From Cytospora piceicola (Eukaryota > Ascomycota > Sordariomycetes > Diaporthales > Cytosporaceae), in NCBI GenBank assembly GCA_023375675.1, contig JALQBC010000007.1:496001-560000 (forward strand): a stretch of DNA of 64,000 bases, given 5' to 3'. Both the position numbers and the translations under genes were made by a program. Shown piece after piece: positions 10,394-20,312 of the stretch. Position 1 is the stretch's first letter. Each line of letters begins with the position of its first letter. A model generated the notes under the pieces. The model saw only the letters and a program-made list of their open reading frames with translations, ran no database searches and had not been told where the DNA came from.

Positions 10394-11704
10394 TTACCGC
10401 ATGATTCTCCCGCAGAGCACCATATCGTCCCCCATCTGGTTCCAGATGACATCCGTCAGCCGCGGGCCGGGCACCTGCCTCGTGTCCCCGTCGACGGGCC
10501 TCTCGGGCGCGACCGTGACGCCCCCGTTGCCCAGCCACACGGGCGCGATGGTGATGATGACCGAGTCGACGACGTCCAGGCCCTTGTTCGCCAGCAGCAG
10601 CAGGTCGTTGATCACCATGCCGCCGCCCTCCACCATGACGCTGTTGATCCCCTCCTCCCACAGGACCCCGAAGATGCTGTCCCACGTGAGGGAGTACCTC
10701 GTGGCCCCCGCCCCGCCGCCGCCGGCACCCCCCTCCCCCTCTCCCTCCCCCTCCTGCCCCTCGTCCGCCGCCCACTCCGTCAGCTCGACGGCGAGGTACC
10801 GCCCGCCGACCTCCTCGAGGGCCCTCCTCCTCTCGGGGTCGGGCTCGAGCCGGTCCATGTGCAGGACCCAGGGCCCGAGCCCGCGGCCCTCGCGCGCGCG
10901 CCGCACCGCCCGGCTCGCGCGCGTCACGCCCCACCGCGCGAACGGGTCCAGCACCACCGGCCGCGGCTGGTGGCCCCCGCCCATCTCCACCTCGAGCCGG
11001 CAGCCCAGCCCCGGGTCGTCCGCCGCCGCCGTGCCCACCCCCACCAGCACCGCGTCGTGCCGGCTGCGGAGGAAGTGCGTCATGGCCTTGGTGGCCGCGC
11101 CCGAGATGGCCGTCCGCGCCCCCGGCGCCGCCGCCAGCATCGAGTCGAGGGACTGCGCGTACGTCAGGGTCACGAAGGGGCGGGGCTTCCAGTCGATTTC
11201 TTCTTCTTCTTCTTCTTCTTCTTCTTCTTCTTCTTCTTCCTCCTCCTCTTCTTCATCCTCCTCCTCCTCCTCCTCTACGTCTTCCTCCAGGTCATCTTCT
11301 CCTGGTGGTGGTGAGTCTGGTGAGGTCTGGGCTTGTGAGGGTACTCCTCCTTGGAGCTGGTGTTGTTGCTGTAGTTGAGGGGGCTGGTACAGGTTATGAG
11401 TTGATGAGTAGGACGTGGGTTGGTGTTGGTCCGGCGGCGGCGGCAGGTAGGGTTCCAATTTCCTCGAGCGGAGGTATGAGAATGAGAGGTAGTCTTGTGG
11501 TGGTGATGATGGTGGTGGTGGTGCTGCTGGTGATAATGAAGGTGGCATGGCTGCTACTGGAGATGGTGGTAGTTCCTCAGTCCTGGGACGTATATCTGCT
11601 GCTGCTTGCTGTCCTGATATAGTGTTGATAGTGAAGGTTCCGTGTGAGGCTATTGGGTGAAGGATTGGCTGTGGTAGTTCGAGTCTACCCTTGCGCGGTG
11701 GCAT
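10394..11704 (-). CDS. rib7: RIB7, 2,5-diamino-6-ribosylamino-pyrimidinone 5'-phosphate reductase
   Basis: RIB7 performs the NADPH-dependent reduction of the ribosylamino pyrimidine in the fungal riboflavin pathway and carries a RibD C-terminal/dihydrofolate-reductase-like fold. One uninterrupted frame gives 436 residues. The catalytic domain starts at about 171 with RPFVTLTYAQSLDSML and continues through TKAMTHFLRSRHDAVLVGVGT, ADDPGL, PRPVVLDP, VMVEGGG and LCGRIMR at the end. The family usually has about 250-290 residues. The excess is a Pro/Gln/Ser-rich segment and an uninterrupted acidic tract (about 136-170), placed between the normal leader YLRSRKLEPYLPPP (about 77-90) and the catalytic domain. 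Met53 is an alternative start and would give 384 residues. A Gly/Glu-rich insert also lies near 330-345. Confidence 0.92.
   Translation of the reverse strand: MPPRKGRLELPQPILHPIASHGTFTINTISGQQAAADIRPRTEELPPSPVAAMPPSLSPAAPPPPSSPPQDYLSFSYLRSRKLEPYLPPPPDQHQPTSYSSTHNLYQPPQLQQQHQLQGGVPSQAQTSPDSPPPGEDDLEEDVEEEEEEDEEEEEEEEEEEEEEEEEEEIDWKPRPFVTLTYAQSLDSMLAAAPGARTAISGAATKAMTHFLRSRHDAVLVGVGTAAADDPGLGCRLEVEMGGGHQPRPVVLDPFARWGVTRASRAVRRAREGRGLGPWVLHMDRLEPDPERRRALEEVGGRYLAVELTEWAADEGQEGEGEGEGGAGGGGAGATRYSLTWDSIFGVLWEEGINSVMVEGGGMVINDLLLLANKGLDVVDSVIITIAPVWLGNGGVTVAPERPVDGDTRQVPGPRLTDVIWNQMGDDMVLCGRIMR
11190..11290. repeat. TTC/TCC trinucleotide tract coding for poly-Glu in RIB7
   Basis: About 100 bases of nearly pure TTC and TCC triplets (plus strand) read as GAA/GAG on the coding strand, giving a run of some 30 acidic residues interrupted by a few Asp and Val. 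The purest part, TTC repeats, is at about 11200-11238. It is likely length-variable. Confidence 0.85.
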
Positions 11705-12374
11705 AACGGCTACGACTGCGGATGGGGCCTTTCTGCATGAGGTGATTGTAGAGTGGATTCAGTGGACTCTATGATGGCAAGTTCCCGATGAAACGCGCTC
11801 TCAGGACGAGGACTTGAAGTTTGTGTGAAAATTCGATGAGTGAAGAGGAAGCGCAAGCCGTCTTTGAGAGCTGACTGACTCCCGCAGTACGTACTAGGTG
11901 GTGGTCCAGGGTTAGGGTTGATCAGAGCAGGCCGTTGGAATTGAGAAAAGAGTTCATGACCAGACCAAAGTATAGATATTACCGTATCTATCCTATTTCA
12001 TCCCATCAATCACCTGTACCCAGGTAATAATACTATGTAGTTCATGCAAACAAGCATACAGGCATATCCACCCACCTATCATCTATCACCAACCCACCCA
12101 TCCACCTCAGCTCAGCAGTCAGCTCAGCTAATGCATCTATCTGTCTCCCCTGCCTGAAACGGGAAATGCTTCTGGAATGCAAAAACACATCGTGAGAAAG
12201 CCTCGCTCTTTGCAGCTCCCGGGTATCATGAAATCATCATCCCTTTGACAACCGACATCCGACATCCACTGTCCCCCAACAACAACAACAATACACACAG
12301 CAATACCCTCCCCCACTCATTCTTTCATAGTTGAAAAAAATGGAATAAAAAAACAATAAAAAACAGTGCATGAT
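11705..12374. other. intergenic, RIB7 promoter and FNIP 3' flank
   Basis: 670 bases between two minus-strand genes. It includes runs of CCACCCA/CATC type (about 12065-12110) and an ACAACAACAAC tract near 12280. An A-rich stretch next to the FNIP stop (12335-12362) is likely its 3' UTR. No gene is visible. Confidence 0.5.
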
Positions 12375-15300
12375 TCACTGCGCACCCTCCATGCCAGCCT
12401 CGACACCGTCCACCCACGCCCGCACCGCCTCCCGGAGCACGCTCTCGTTCTCCCTGCCGCGCTGCGCCCCCGGCGTCGTCCGCACGAGGTCGTCCCCCTC
12501 CTCCCTGCTCTGCGCCACATCCCTGGCGATGCTCTCCAGCGCCGACAGCACCACCGTCTTGCACTCCCCGCGCGGCACCTCCTGCGCTGGTGCCGCCGGC
12601 GGCGTTGGGGTCTGCCGCAGCTGTTGTTGATGTTGGTACTGGTGGTGGTGGTACTGCTGCTGCTGCTGCTGTCCGCCCAGGATGTCGTCCCCGCCAGGCC
12701 CGAGCGCCGGGTCCATCGCGATGGTCGTGCTGGCCGCCGCCGCCGCGAGCAGGTCCGCGAAGCTCTCCCTCCGCTTGCTCGCCGACCGGGACGAGCTCTG
12801 GGAGCCCTCCTTGCTGGCGGCGCCGTTGCCGCCGTGGGCGATGACCCGCTCGACCGCCTCGATCAGCGTGTCGTCCAGCGTGACGATCGGCTCGTCGACG
12901 AACTCGTCCTGCAGGTGCTGCTCGTACGGCGACACCAGCGGCGTCATCATGGCCGAGCTCATGGTGTTGACGGATGACGAGAGCAGGGGGGTGCTCCTCT
13001 CCACGGCGGGCTTGGGCCTGACGAGCCGGCGGTAGCGGATCCGGCGGATGGAGAAGTCGGTGCTGTCCGCGATCAGCGCCGAGCTGACGTCGATCCACCT
13101 CTCTTCGCGCCCCTCCAGGAGCGCGGCCGAGTGGGGATTCGGCTCGGCGCGCAGGGATGCCTTCACCTGTTCGAGCAGGTCATTCTGGGGCGGGATGGCC
13201 TGCAATATGAAATCAGGATGGTACCGTTGGAGCCACCCTGCCACATTCTGAGGCACGTCCCCGTCGATGGCAACCCGGCACGCCTGCTCGAACAGCTCCA
13301 GGCCGCTGAGACCCGGAGTCGACAGATAACCACTGCTCGATGGCGAGCTTACCGCTGTCTCGAAGGACGAGATGAAGTCTGGGAAGGGTACGTCGACGTC
13401 AATCACACCATCCTCGGCATTGATGGTCGTCTTGACTGGTGACTCGAACGCGCCGCTTGGGTCCGGCTTTCTCTCGACAGGGATCGGTGCCCGTGAGACT
13501 TCCGCAAGGCTCTCCTGCTCACCCTCTTCACTGAGCCTCGGCGTCTGCGGCGATTGGGCGTTCGTCTTCTTGCCCACATCATCCTTTCGAGCATTAGACT
13601 TCGGGCTCATGGATGCTGCCTCTTCTACCATCCTCCCGAGAGAGTTGCGCCGATATGAGGCCGACTTCCTGCGTGAGAGAGGCGTATTGTCCCGGCTGCT
13701 CATCGAGTTGCGACTTGGCGGTGTCGTGGTCACAGAATCTCGCCTCTTGGGGTTCCAAAGCCCACTGATGACGCTGCCCCAACGTGAGCTTGACTGGGTG
13801 TCGGAGCTACCCAGACTGCTATCTCCGCGCTTCAGGGACCGCTTCAGGTCATCAGTGGCCATGCTGTTGTTGCTTCCAGGACTACCGTACTGTTGCGAAT
13901 CTCCTTTCTGCGTGGTGAAATGGGGGATAATCGTATCCTGTGTGATTGTAGCTGTTGTGGCGGCACTGGTTTTTCTGCTGTCCAGGTCACTGCATTGTAG
14001 GGGTAGGTTCCCTGCCGTGATAGACGCAGCGTCTGAACCTGCCCTCTCATGCCGATTCTCCATGCTGAGGTGTGCCAGATGGGCTGGGACCGAGCTTTTT
14101 GTACTGGTTGTATACATGCTCGCGGTGCGGGAGTGTGATGGGTGTCTGGAGGTACCTCGACGGTTGATCTTGCGGCGCAGCGACTCTTCCTTGGTCAAGG
14201 GGATTACAAAGGATGGTGGTGACTGCGAGAACCCCCCGAATGACGCCGACGTGTGGGGCCTCTGGCTTCGGATGGTCGGCAGTTGTTGGTTGGCAGGCAA
14301 AAAGGCGGACAGCAAGAAGATGAGCCGTCGTGCAGCTATCCGGTCATGTGCGACGATGATGGTTCGGGACGGAAGCGAGAGGTCATCTTCCCCCTTCCTC
14401 TTTTGCAGGGTCGAAAATTGCCTGCGGTACTTGGACGGGCCCAAGGCCTGTAGCCAGTCCGTGTGAACGGAGAGAAAGCCGGTGAGGAGGTTAAAGAAGA
14501 AGAAGCCCTGGTCCCGTCCGCCGGCCCATCTCTCGACCCAGCGAGCCTCCTCGCGCCAGATGCCCCACCGGTTCTGGCCAGTAACAACCCTGGTCGCTCG
14601 CAAGCCCGATACAATGCGAGCCCTGGCAGCGTCCACCTCGGTCTTGACCTGCCTGTTCTCTGACAGACAGTTGGGGAAGAGAGCGATGAATTTCATGTTC
14701 GTCTTGGGCGGCTTTTGGCTGGCATTGGACGGTGCTCGGGAGGCCCGAGGCGATCCTGAATTCGGCAAAGGGTCCGGCGAGCCCACGTCGGCTTGCTTGA
14801 GCAACGTGAAGAGCTCGGTTGCAACAGTAGACTGTAGAGACGTGAGGGTTCGCATGATAACATCCCAATGACGTGTGATGGCGTCAATACGTTCCTCGGA
14901 TTCCATGTTGAACCCCGGCTCGAAGGCATCGAGACCAAATCCTGACCCTGCAGTCGCGAAGCCTGACCGTCGCATGGAGTTGTAAGACGACGGGAAGAAA
15001 TCCTGCTGCTCGTTGTAAGAGCTGGAGCCACGGAATGTCGAGCGCGAGGCACTCGCAGGAGCGGTCTGAGGAGCGCCCGGCGGCAGGCTGATGATCAGAG
15101 CAACCGCATACATCGGGGTCCTCTTCTGCTTCAGCTGTGCCTTTTTGACCTTGGCCTTCACCTCGTCGCTCGTCAGGGGGAAAGGAAACTCGGAGCTGTC
15201 CTCGGTGAACCGTCCACGAGGTGTGCCCGTGAGGGTGTCATCGGCAGGAACACTGACGGGAAACAGCCGTGTTATCAGGACTCTCTTGCGATCTGATGGC

Positions 15301-16142
15301 CGAGGTAGAGGCGACGAGACGGACTGCTTGAACGGGGGCACCGCCGCATCCGAGGAGAAGGACTGGGACAGCTTACTCGTCCGCATCGCAGATCTGCCAA
15401 CAGAGCCCCTCCCGTCCCCAAGGCCCGGGCTCGACACGTCGTTCCGCATCTCTGAGGGCACGACATGAACTTTGGTGGAGGTACCCTTGTAGGCGAGGAA
15501 CTCGTTGTTCCCGAAGATACAGCCAGCAAAGGTGTCAATCTCCTGTTTGTACTCTCTCACGGCCTTCTGTGAGTCGGTCTCGGCCTTGCTCTGGGTACGA
15601 GCGTGCATGGATGCCCTCCTGTCAAATGCACTCTGGCGGGGCTTGGGGCTCCCCGGCTGGATGACGAGGGGTCTGGAAGACGGGCCGACGCTCGCCTTGC
15701 GTTGAGACGGTGGCAGTCGGCGGGAGTCCTGCAGGTTGGTTTGGGATAGTCCTGCGACGGCGGTCTGAGGGCGCTCCGTCGGCGAAGGTGCCCAAGGCAG
15801 CTGGAGGGGTTGGCTGTCATAGAGCAGGGAAGCTGGCGAGGAGCTCGATGTGTCCTGCATGATGATGACGCGAACATCTCGGCCCTCGAGCTCGATTTCC
15901 CCGTCGAGGTCGAAGGGGTTGGCGATGGAGGTCGACATGGGCAGCGCAGAGGCGCCGGCCATGGGGAAGACCTGGTCATTGCGGTGTTGGTACAGAGTCT
16001 GGGCGTCCGGGAAGAGGAGGGAGCGCGTATGGATCTCTTCCTGTACCGATTCGAGGGGTGAGGCCTGTTTGGATGTGGTTGATGATTGTGGTTGGCTTGA
16101 CGCGCCAGGGGCAGCACCCAGGTTGAACAGCTTGCCTAACAT
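12375..16142 (-). CDS. lst4: folliculin-interacting protein (FNIP/Lst4 family)
   Basis: FNIP/Lst4 proteins pair with folliculin/Lst7 as a DENN-domain complex at the vacuole or lysosome that acts on Rag GTPases in amino-acid signalling to TORC1. One frame of 1255 residues with no intron. The N-terminal FNIP signature is seen around 205-230 (IFGNNEFLAYKGTSTKVHVV), followed by RVLITRLFPV (about 289) and TPMYAVALIISLPP (about 340). The middle DENN-like part contains DAITRHWDVIMRTLTSLQS (about 420) and RWGIWREEARWVERW. A later segment contains TIIVAHDRIAARRLIFLLSAFLP. Long Ser/Thr/Arg-rich inserts are probably disordered phosphorylation regions. Near the end lies a Gln/His repeat (QQQQQQYHHHQ). 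The start MLGKLFNLGAAPG is the usual fungal start. The assignment rests on motifs recognised by eye. Confidence 0.85.
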   Translation of the reverse strand: MLGKLFNLGAAPGASSQPQSSTTSKQASPLESVQEEIHTRSLLFPDAQTLYQHRNDQVFPMAGASALPMSTSIANPFDLDGEIELEGRDVRVIIMQDTSSSSPASLLYDSQPLQLPWAPSPTERPQTAVAGLSQTNLQDSRRLPPSQRKASVGPSSRPLVIQPGSPKPRQSAFDRRASMHARTQSKAETDSQKAVREYKQEIDTFAGCIFGNNEFLAYKGTSTKVHVVPSEMRNDVSSPGLGDGRGSVGRSAMRTSKLSQSFSSDAAVPPFKQSVSSPLPRPSDRKRVLITRLFPVSVPADDTLTGTPRGRFTEDSSEFPFPLTSDEVKAKVKKAQLKQKRTPMYAVALIISLPPGAPQTAPASASRSTFRGSSSYNEQQDFFPSSYNSMRRSGFATAGSGFGLDAFEPGFNMESEERIDAITRHWDVIMRTLTSLQSTVATELFTLLKQADVGSPDPLPNSGSPRASRAPSNASQKPPKTNMKFIALFPNCLSENRQVKTEVDAARARIVSGLRATRVVTGQNRWGIWREEARWVERWAGGRDQGFFFFNLLTGFLSVHTDWLQALGPSKYRRQFSTLQKRKGEDDLSLPSRTIIVAHDRIAARRLIFLLSAFLPANQQLPTIRSQRPHTSASFGGFSQSPPSFVIPLTKEESLRRKINRRGTSRHPSHSRTASMYTTSTKSSVPAHLAHLSMENRHERAGSDAASITAGNLPLQCSDLDSRKTSAATTATITQDTIIPHFTTQKGDSQQYGSPGSNNSMATDDLKRSLKRGDSSLGSSDTQSSSRWGSVISGLWNPKRRDSVTTTPPSRNSMSSRDNTPLSRRKSASYRRNSLGRMVEEAASMSPKSNARKDDVGKKTNAQSPQTPRLSEEGEQESLAEVSRAPIPVERKPDPSGAFESPVKTTINAEDGVIDVDVPFPDFISSFETAVSSPSSSGYLSTPGLSGLELFEQACRVAIDGDVPQNVAGWLQRYHPDFILQAIPPQNDLLEQVKASLRAEPNPHSAALLEGREERWIDVSSALIADSTDFSIRRIRYRRLVRPKPAVERSTPLLSSSVNTMSSAMMTPLVSPYEQHLQDEFVDEPIVTLDDTLIEAVERVIAHGGNGAASKEGSQSSSRSASKRRESFADLLAAAAASTTIAMDPALGPGGDDILGGQQQQQQYHHHQYQHQQQLRQTPTPPAAPAQEVPRGECKTVVLSALESIARDVAQSREEGDDLVRTTPGAQRGRENESVLREAVRAWVDGVEAGMEGAQ

Positions 16143-17470
16143 GGCTGTTCCGGACAGTGAAAGGAGCTGAGGTAGGTGTAAACTCGGGCGTGAAGGAGAA
16201 GGAAGGTCCTATCGCGGGGCGCAACGCGGCCGCATCATATTTTGGTCGCCATTGATGTTGAAAGTAGGCAGGTGCAGGGTGGTCATGGCCGTGACCGCGA
16301 TCAGGACTCGTCAAGTTTCACGTTGACAAGAGCGCGGTGAGAAGTTGCCTCTCCGCGCGCGTCGGTGTGTGTGCGCGCAATGGGGCTTGGTGGGAAGGGT
16401 TGGTTTTGAAGGCACAACAGCCTCGTCACAGCAGGACCAGGAGGGTACTTTGTAGTAGTGTAAAGCGGTACGTATGGATCAGAATCCGGGGTTAGAATGA
16501 GGGGGATTCGACGGTCCACGGAGTCGGGTCTCGTGCACAGTACAGTAGATAGATGGGGCCAATCTCAGATTGGGGCCGAGGGGCAGACAAGGAGATGGTC
16601 ACGATGGTGACTGGTAAAGCAGAGCCTCGGCCTTTCGATTGGATGGTGAAGAGAGGACAGCCACAAATGGGTGGATCAATTGCTAAGATCCCAGGGTCCA
16701 GACTCCAGACCTCTCTCTCTCTTGCTTTTCTGCTCCTCACTTGGTTCGGTCAGGTCAGAGGGCCAGAATTGTACAGTAGGTATTCAATCCAGCCCACGCA
16801 GATGGATACTGCTGGTATCCGCAGGGGGGAGGAGAGAGGAGGAGGGCGCGGCGAGGATCGGAGTAAGCGGAGCGGCAGAAGCGTTCCTTGAGGGAAGGCG
16901 GGGGGGGGGGGAAGAGAAGAGGGACGGAGTTGAAGATGATGATGCGGTTTATTCGAGATACTGCAGAAGATAGAAGATGCGAGAGATGTTTCGATTATGG
17001 ACCGACTCCTCCTCAGCAGCCTGTTTCTGTCGTAAGTGGTTCGTAATCAGATATGTCTAGTCCAGTCGCAGTATTTGTTAGGTTGGAGGTCGTCGTCGTT
17101 CGCTATGGCCGGAACCGGCATAACCACGCGAGTAAGGCGATCGCGTACTCCAGAACCGACGCTACGGGGTTTTTGTGACAGTACCGAGACCTGCTATTAC
17201 ATAGTAGAAACTGATTTGGATTTTTTGAAAGTCCGAACGAAGGACGAGAGGCTGTGATAAACTGTAGATTGTAGACTGCAGGAGACACACGTAGAGGGGA
17301 AAGAGTATGTAGGTACGGTTCGTATATGTGTGTTAAGAGATACTTAAGTAGATACCTAGGCAGAGAGAAGTTGGGAGAAGACGGAGAAGAAAAGAAAGAG
17401 AGAAAAAAGGACGTCGTCATAAGAAGAGAGTTTATACCATATGTACTACTCTCCTGTAGGTATCACACAT

Positions 17471-17550
17471 GATTGATTGATTGCCGATTGATTGATTGAC
17501 TGACTGACTGACTGACGGACTGATTAATCAATTGATTAACTGATAGATTG
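17471..17550. repeat. TGAT/TGAC tetranucleotide repeat
   Basis: Tandem GATT units pass into GACT units and then into imperfect TGATTAAT units. This is simple-sequence DNA in the gene-free region. Confidence 0.85.
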
Positions 17551-18372
17551 CATCGCATGGCATCGCATGGCGTGGTATGTAAACATAAACCTTATATATC
17601 GATATCGCATCTAATGTCTTGCTTGGGCCGCTCCTGGCTCTTCGAGGACCAATCAGAGTGAGATTGAGTTTAGACTTCCAATGTTCTCTCTGAGGTGGAT
17701 GGAAGACCGTTTTGTTACGGTTAAAGATTACCTAGGTAGGCTCATCGTTGGTTTGGTTGATTGTTAGATTGATTGTATGGGACAGGAGGACAGAAGGACT
17801 CAAGCACACAAGGACAGAAGTTGCGGTGTACTTTGCAGCTGGCGGCAAGGCAAGCAGCAGCGAACATGGGAAAACGGAAAACGGAAAACGTGGGAAAACA
17901 AGGAGCTCCCAGACTTGTTCGCGATCCAGGGATACCTTGGTATTACCTTGGTATTACCTTCGGTAGGTACGGTAAGTAAGTACCTGGGCTTGTAAGTATC
18001 TACCTAGGTATCCAGGCTATCCATGGATCCTATGCGAGTAATGTATGTACTGAAATAAGTACATGTGTACACAGATACCAGGGTGACAAGATAAGGCGAG
18101 CGGCGTGTTTCCCGTCAGGACTAATCCTTGCCCTATGATATATGATATTATGATATTCTAGTGTTCTTCTTCTTCCATGTGATGGTACACATTGATACGT
18201 ACCTACGTAGGTAGATACACTGATAGTCAAGTCTACCTGGGTAATTATACCTGGGTAATAATGTAATAATAGTAATAGTAGTGACTTTGGGAACCTGGGG
18301 AATTATATACCTAGTATATGCCCAGACGTGACGTGACCATCAGGAAAAGAAATACTTCCCGCGTCTGGCGCG

Positions 18373-18402
18373 CATTTTGGCATATTTTGGCATATTTTGG
18401 CA
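18373..18402. repeat. 10 bp tandem repeat, three copies
   Basis: Three consecutive near-identical copies of ATATTTTGGC, followed by a shorter duplicated GCATTT. Located in the gene-free region. Confidence 0.75.
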
Positions 18403-20270
18403 CTTGCATTTGCATTTGATAGCCGTTGGCATTTCCTCTTCCTCTTGCTCCTTTTTTTTTCTTTTCCTGTTTGCATTTTCCCTTTTTTCCCTTTTCTAGG
18501 GGCAGCCCGTCAATCATATGTCAAATCAGATGCGTTCTGACCTTGCTTTGGCCCGTCAATCATGCAGCTAACCCCGCGCTCTTGGACTGATGTGCAGAGC
18601 AGCATTGATTGCCCCTCCTCATCTTTCCGCCCGTGCTCCTCCTGCTCCATCATGTAAGTAAGTATGTCACTTCACGTCAGATCAAATCAAATCACATCAA
18701 AACAAATCACATCTCGTGTCTCTTGTCCGGGCACCCACCCGGCTAGGTACGATATTTCAAGAACATGCTTCTTCCGTCCTGACAGATTCCGAGATATCAT
18801 TACAGGTCCCCGTCCCGTACTTTGATAAGATGGATGGGATGCTGTCAGTCAGACCACCCCGTGCCCCATGTGACGCATACTCTAATGCATTGCACTTTCA
18901 TCAGGGCCTTGATAGTAATCATGTCGAGGTATATCTAGCAACCAATTCTCGGAAAGGAGGTGGTCGACCCGGACTGTCAGCAGTCCTATATCCATCTCAC
19001 CGGTCTCCCCTTCGAGCCTAGCCCCAGCGTTGCTCCATGTATGTGGTGTGTATATTGATTGGGAGTGGGATGGACAATGCCTTCTGATATTGGGCTGCTC
19101 GGAGTTGGGTGATCCCTTGCACCATCAATAGACTACTACTGTGTAAAGCATGTCTGGATGTCTGTATGTATGTCTGTATGTGATCATGCCAGGGAGACAA
19201 CCATGGTCCATGGTCCGTGGTCCCCAGTACCTATGTACTCAGATACCATGTACTCAGTAGGTAATTAACGGAGTGGTGTACTGTACCGTCGACCATCTTC
19301 GCCTACACGGTAGTAGTACACATGGTTTGTACTTGGTAAGCCGCTAATACATATTAAAATAAAACAAAAGCGGACTTTCAGACGGCCCTCCTTCAAGACT
19401 TGGAAAACTTGACCTCAGCGCTTGCTACGGATCCGTAGATATCATGTCTCTTCCAAGGTCTCTTACAGAAGCAGGGCGGTGAACCCGGACAGGCCGGCCA
19501 CCAACCAGCCAGCCAACCACCCACAACAACCCTGATATAACGCTGCTTCTATTGAACCTGCCCGACACTCCGGCTCCTCGTCTTGGCCCCCCCCCCATGA
19601 AACGAAGCCCTCGTCATCCCCGCGCACGGGCCCGCTGCTCATGGGTGAGCTTTATTGGTCACAGTTGGATCACCATGCCCGGCCCTTTTCGTTCGTCGTC
19701 AAGGGCGAAAAGACCCGGACAGGCCGGAGGCCGCGAGCCGCAAGCCGCGAGGAGTCGATGCTTGGGAAGGGGGAGAAAGGGAACGGGTACGAGCTTACAC
19801 GGTCGGTCGTCGCAATCCTTTTCTCTCTCTCTCTCTCCCAAAAACATGCAGCTGCCATCATCAGTCACCAAGGGGGACGGGACGGACGGACGGACTGGGG
19901 GGGTGTGGCGCGCCTTGGCAGGTTCGAGGAGGGGGCTGGATACCGGCATTGTTGGGCTGCTGTAGCACCTTCGCTTCTGGCAGACAGGACAACCTTTGTG
20001 TCGGTTTGCCAACAACCCGCGCCTGTCGAGGAGGGGGGAAAGGGGGTGGCCACAGGGCGAGCCAGGTGCTGAGGGGTTGTTGTCGCGCAGGCGAGGCGAG
20101 TGAGCTTGTTGCAAGAAATCATTGCAGATGTGCAGATGCAGGTGCGGGCGTTTGGGACTAGTGAGTTGTGCTGTACTTCACTCCTCGTCTCGTCTCGTTG
20201 TTTTGTTTGTTGGGTTTGCGCATGGCGCATGGCGGTTTGCAGCTGCAGGCGTCCAGACCGCCGCATCATT

Positions 20271-20312
20271 TTCATCATCATCATCATCATCATCATCATT
20301 ATTATTATCATC
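20271..20312. repeat. TCA/TTA trinucleotide repeat
   Basis: A run of TCA units passes into TTA units. It produces artificial poly-Ser and poly-Ile frames in translation but no gene. Confidence 0.85.

Noticed and set aside
10308..11378. 356- and 325-codon plus-strand frames over RIB7
   Set aside because: They translate the TTC tract as poly-Ser or poly-Phe and lack domains; RIB7 on the minus strand explains the region.
12366..13251. Plus-strand and alternative minus-strand frames over the 3' end of FNIP
   Set aside because: Antisense or out-of-frame shadows of a GC-rich coding end.
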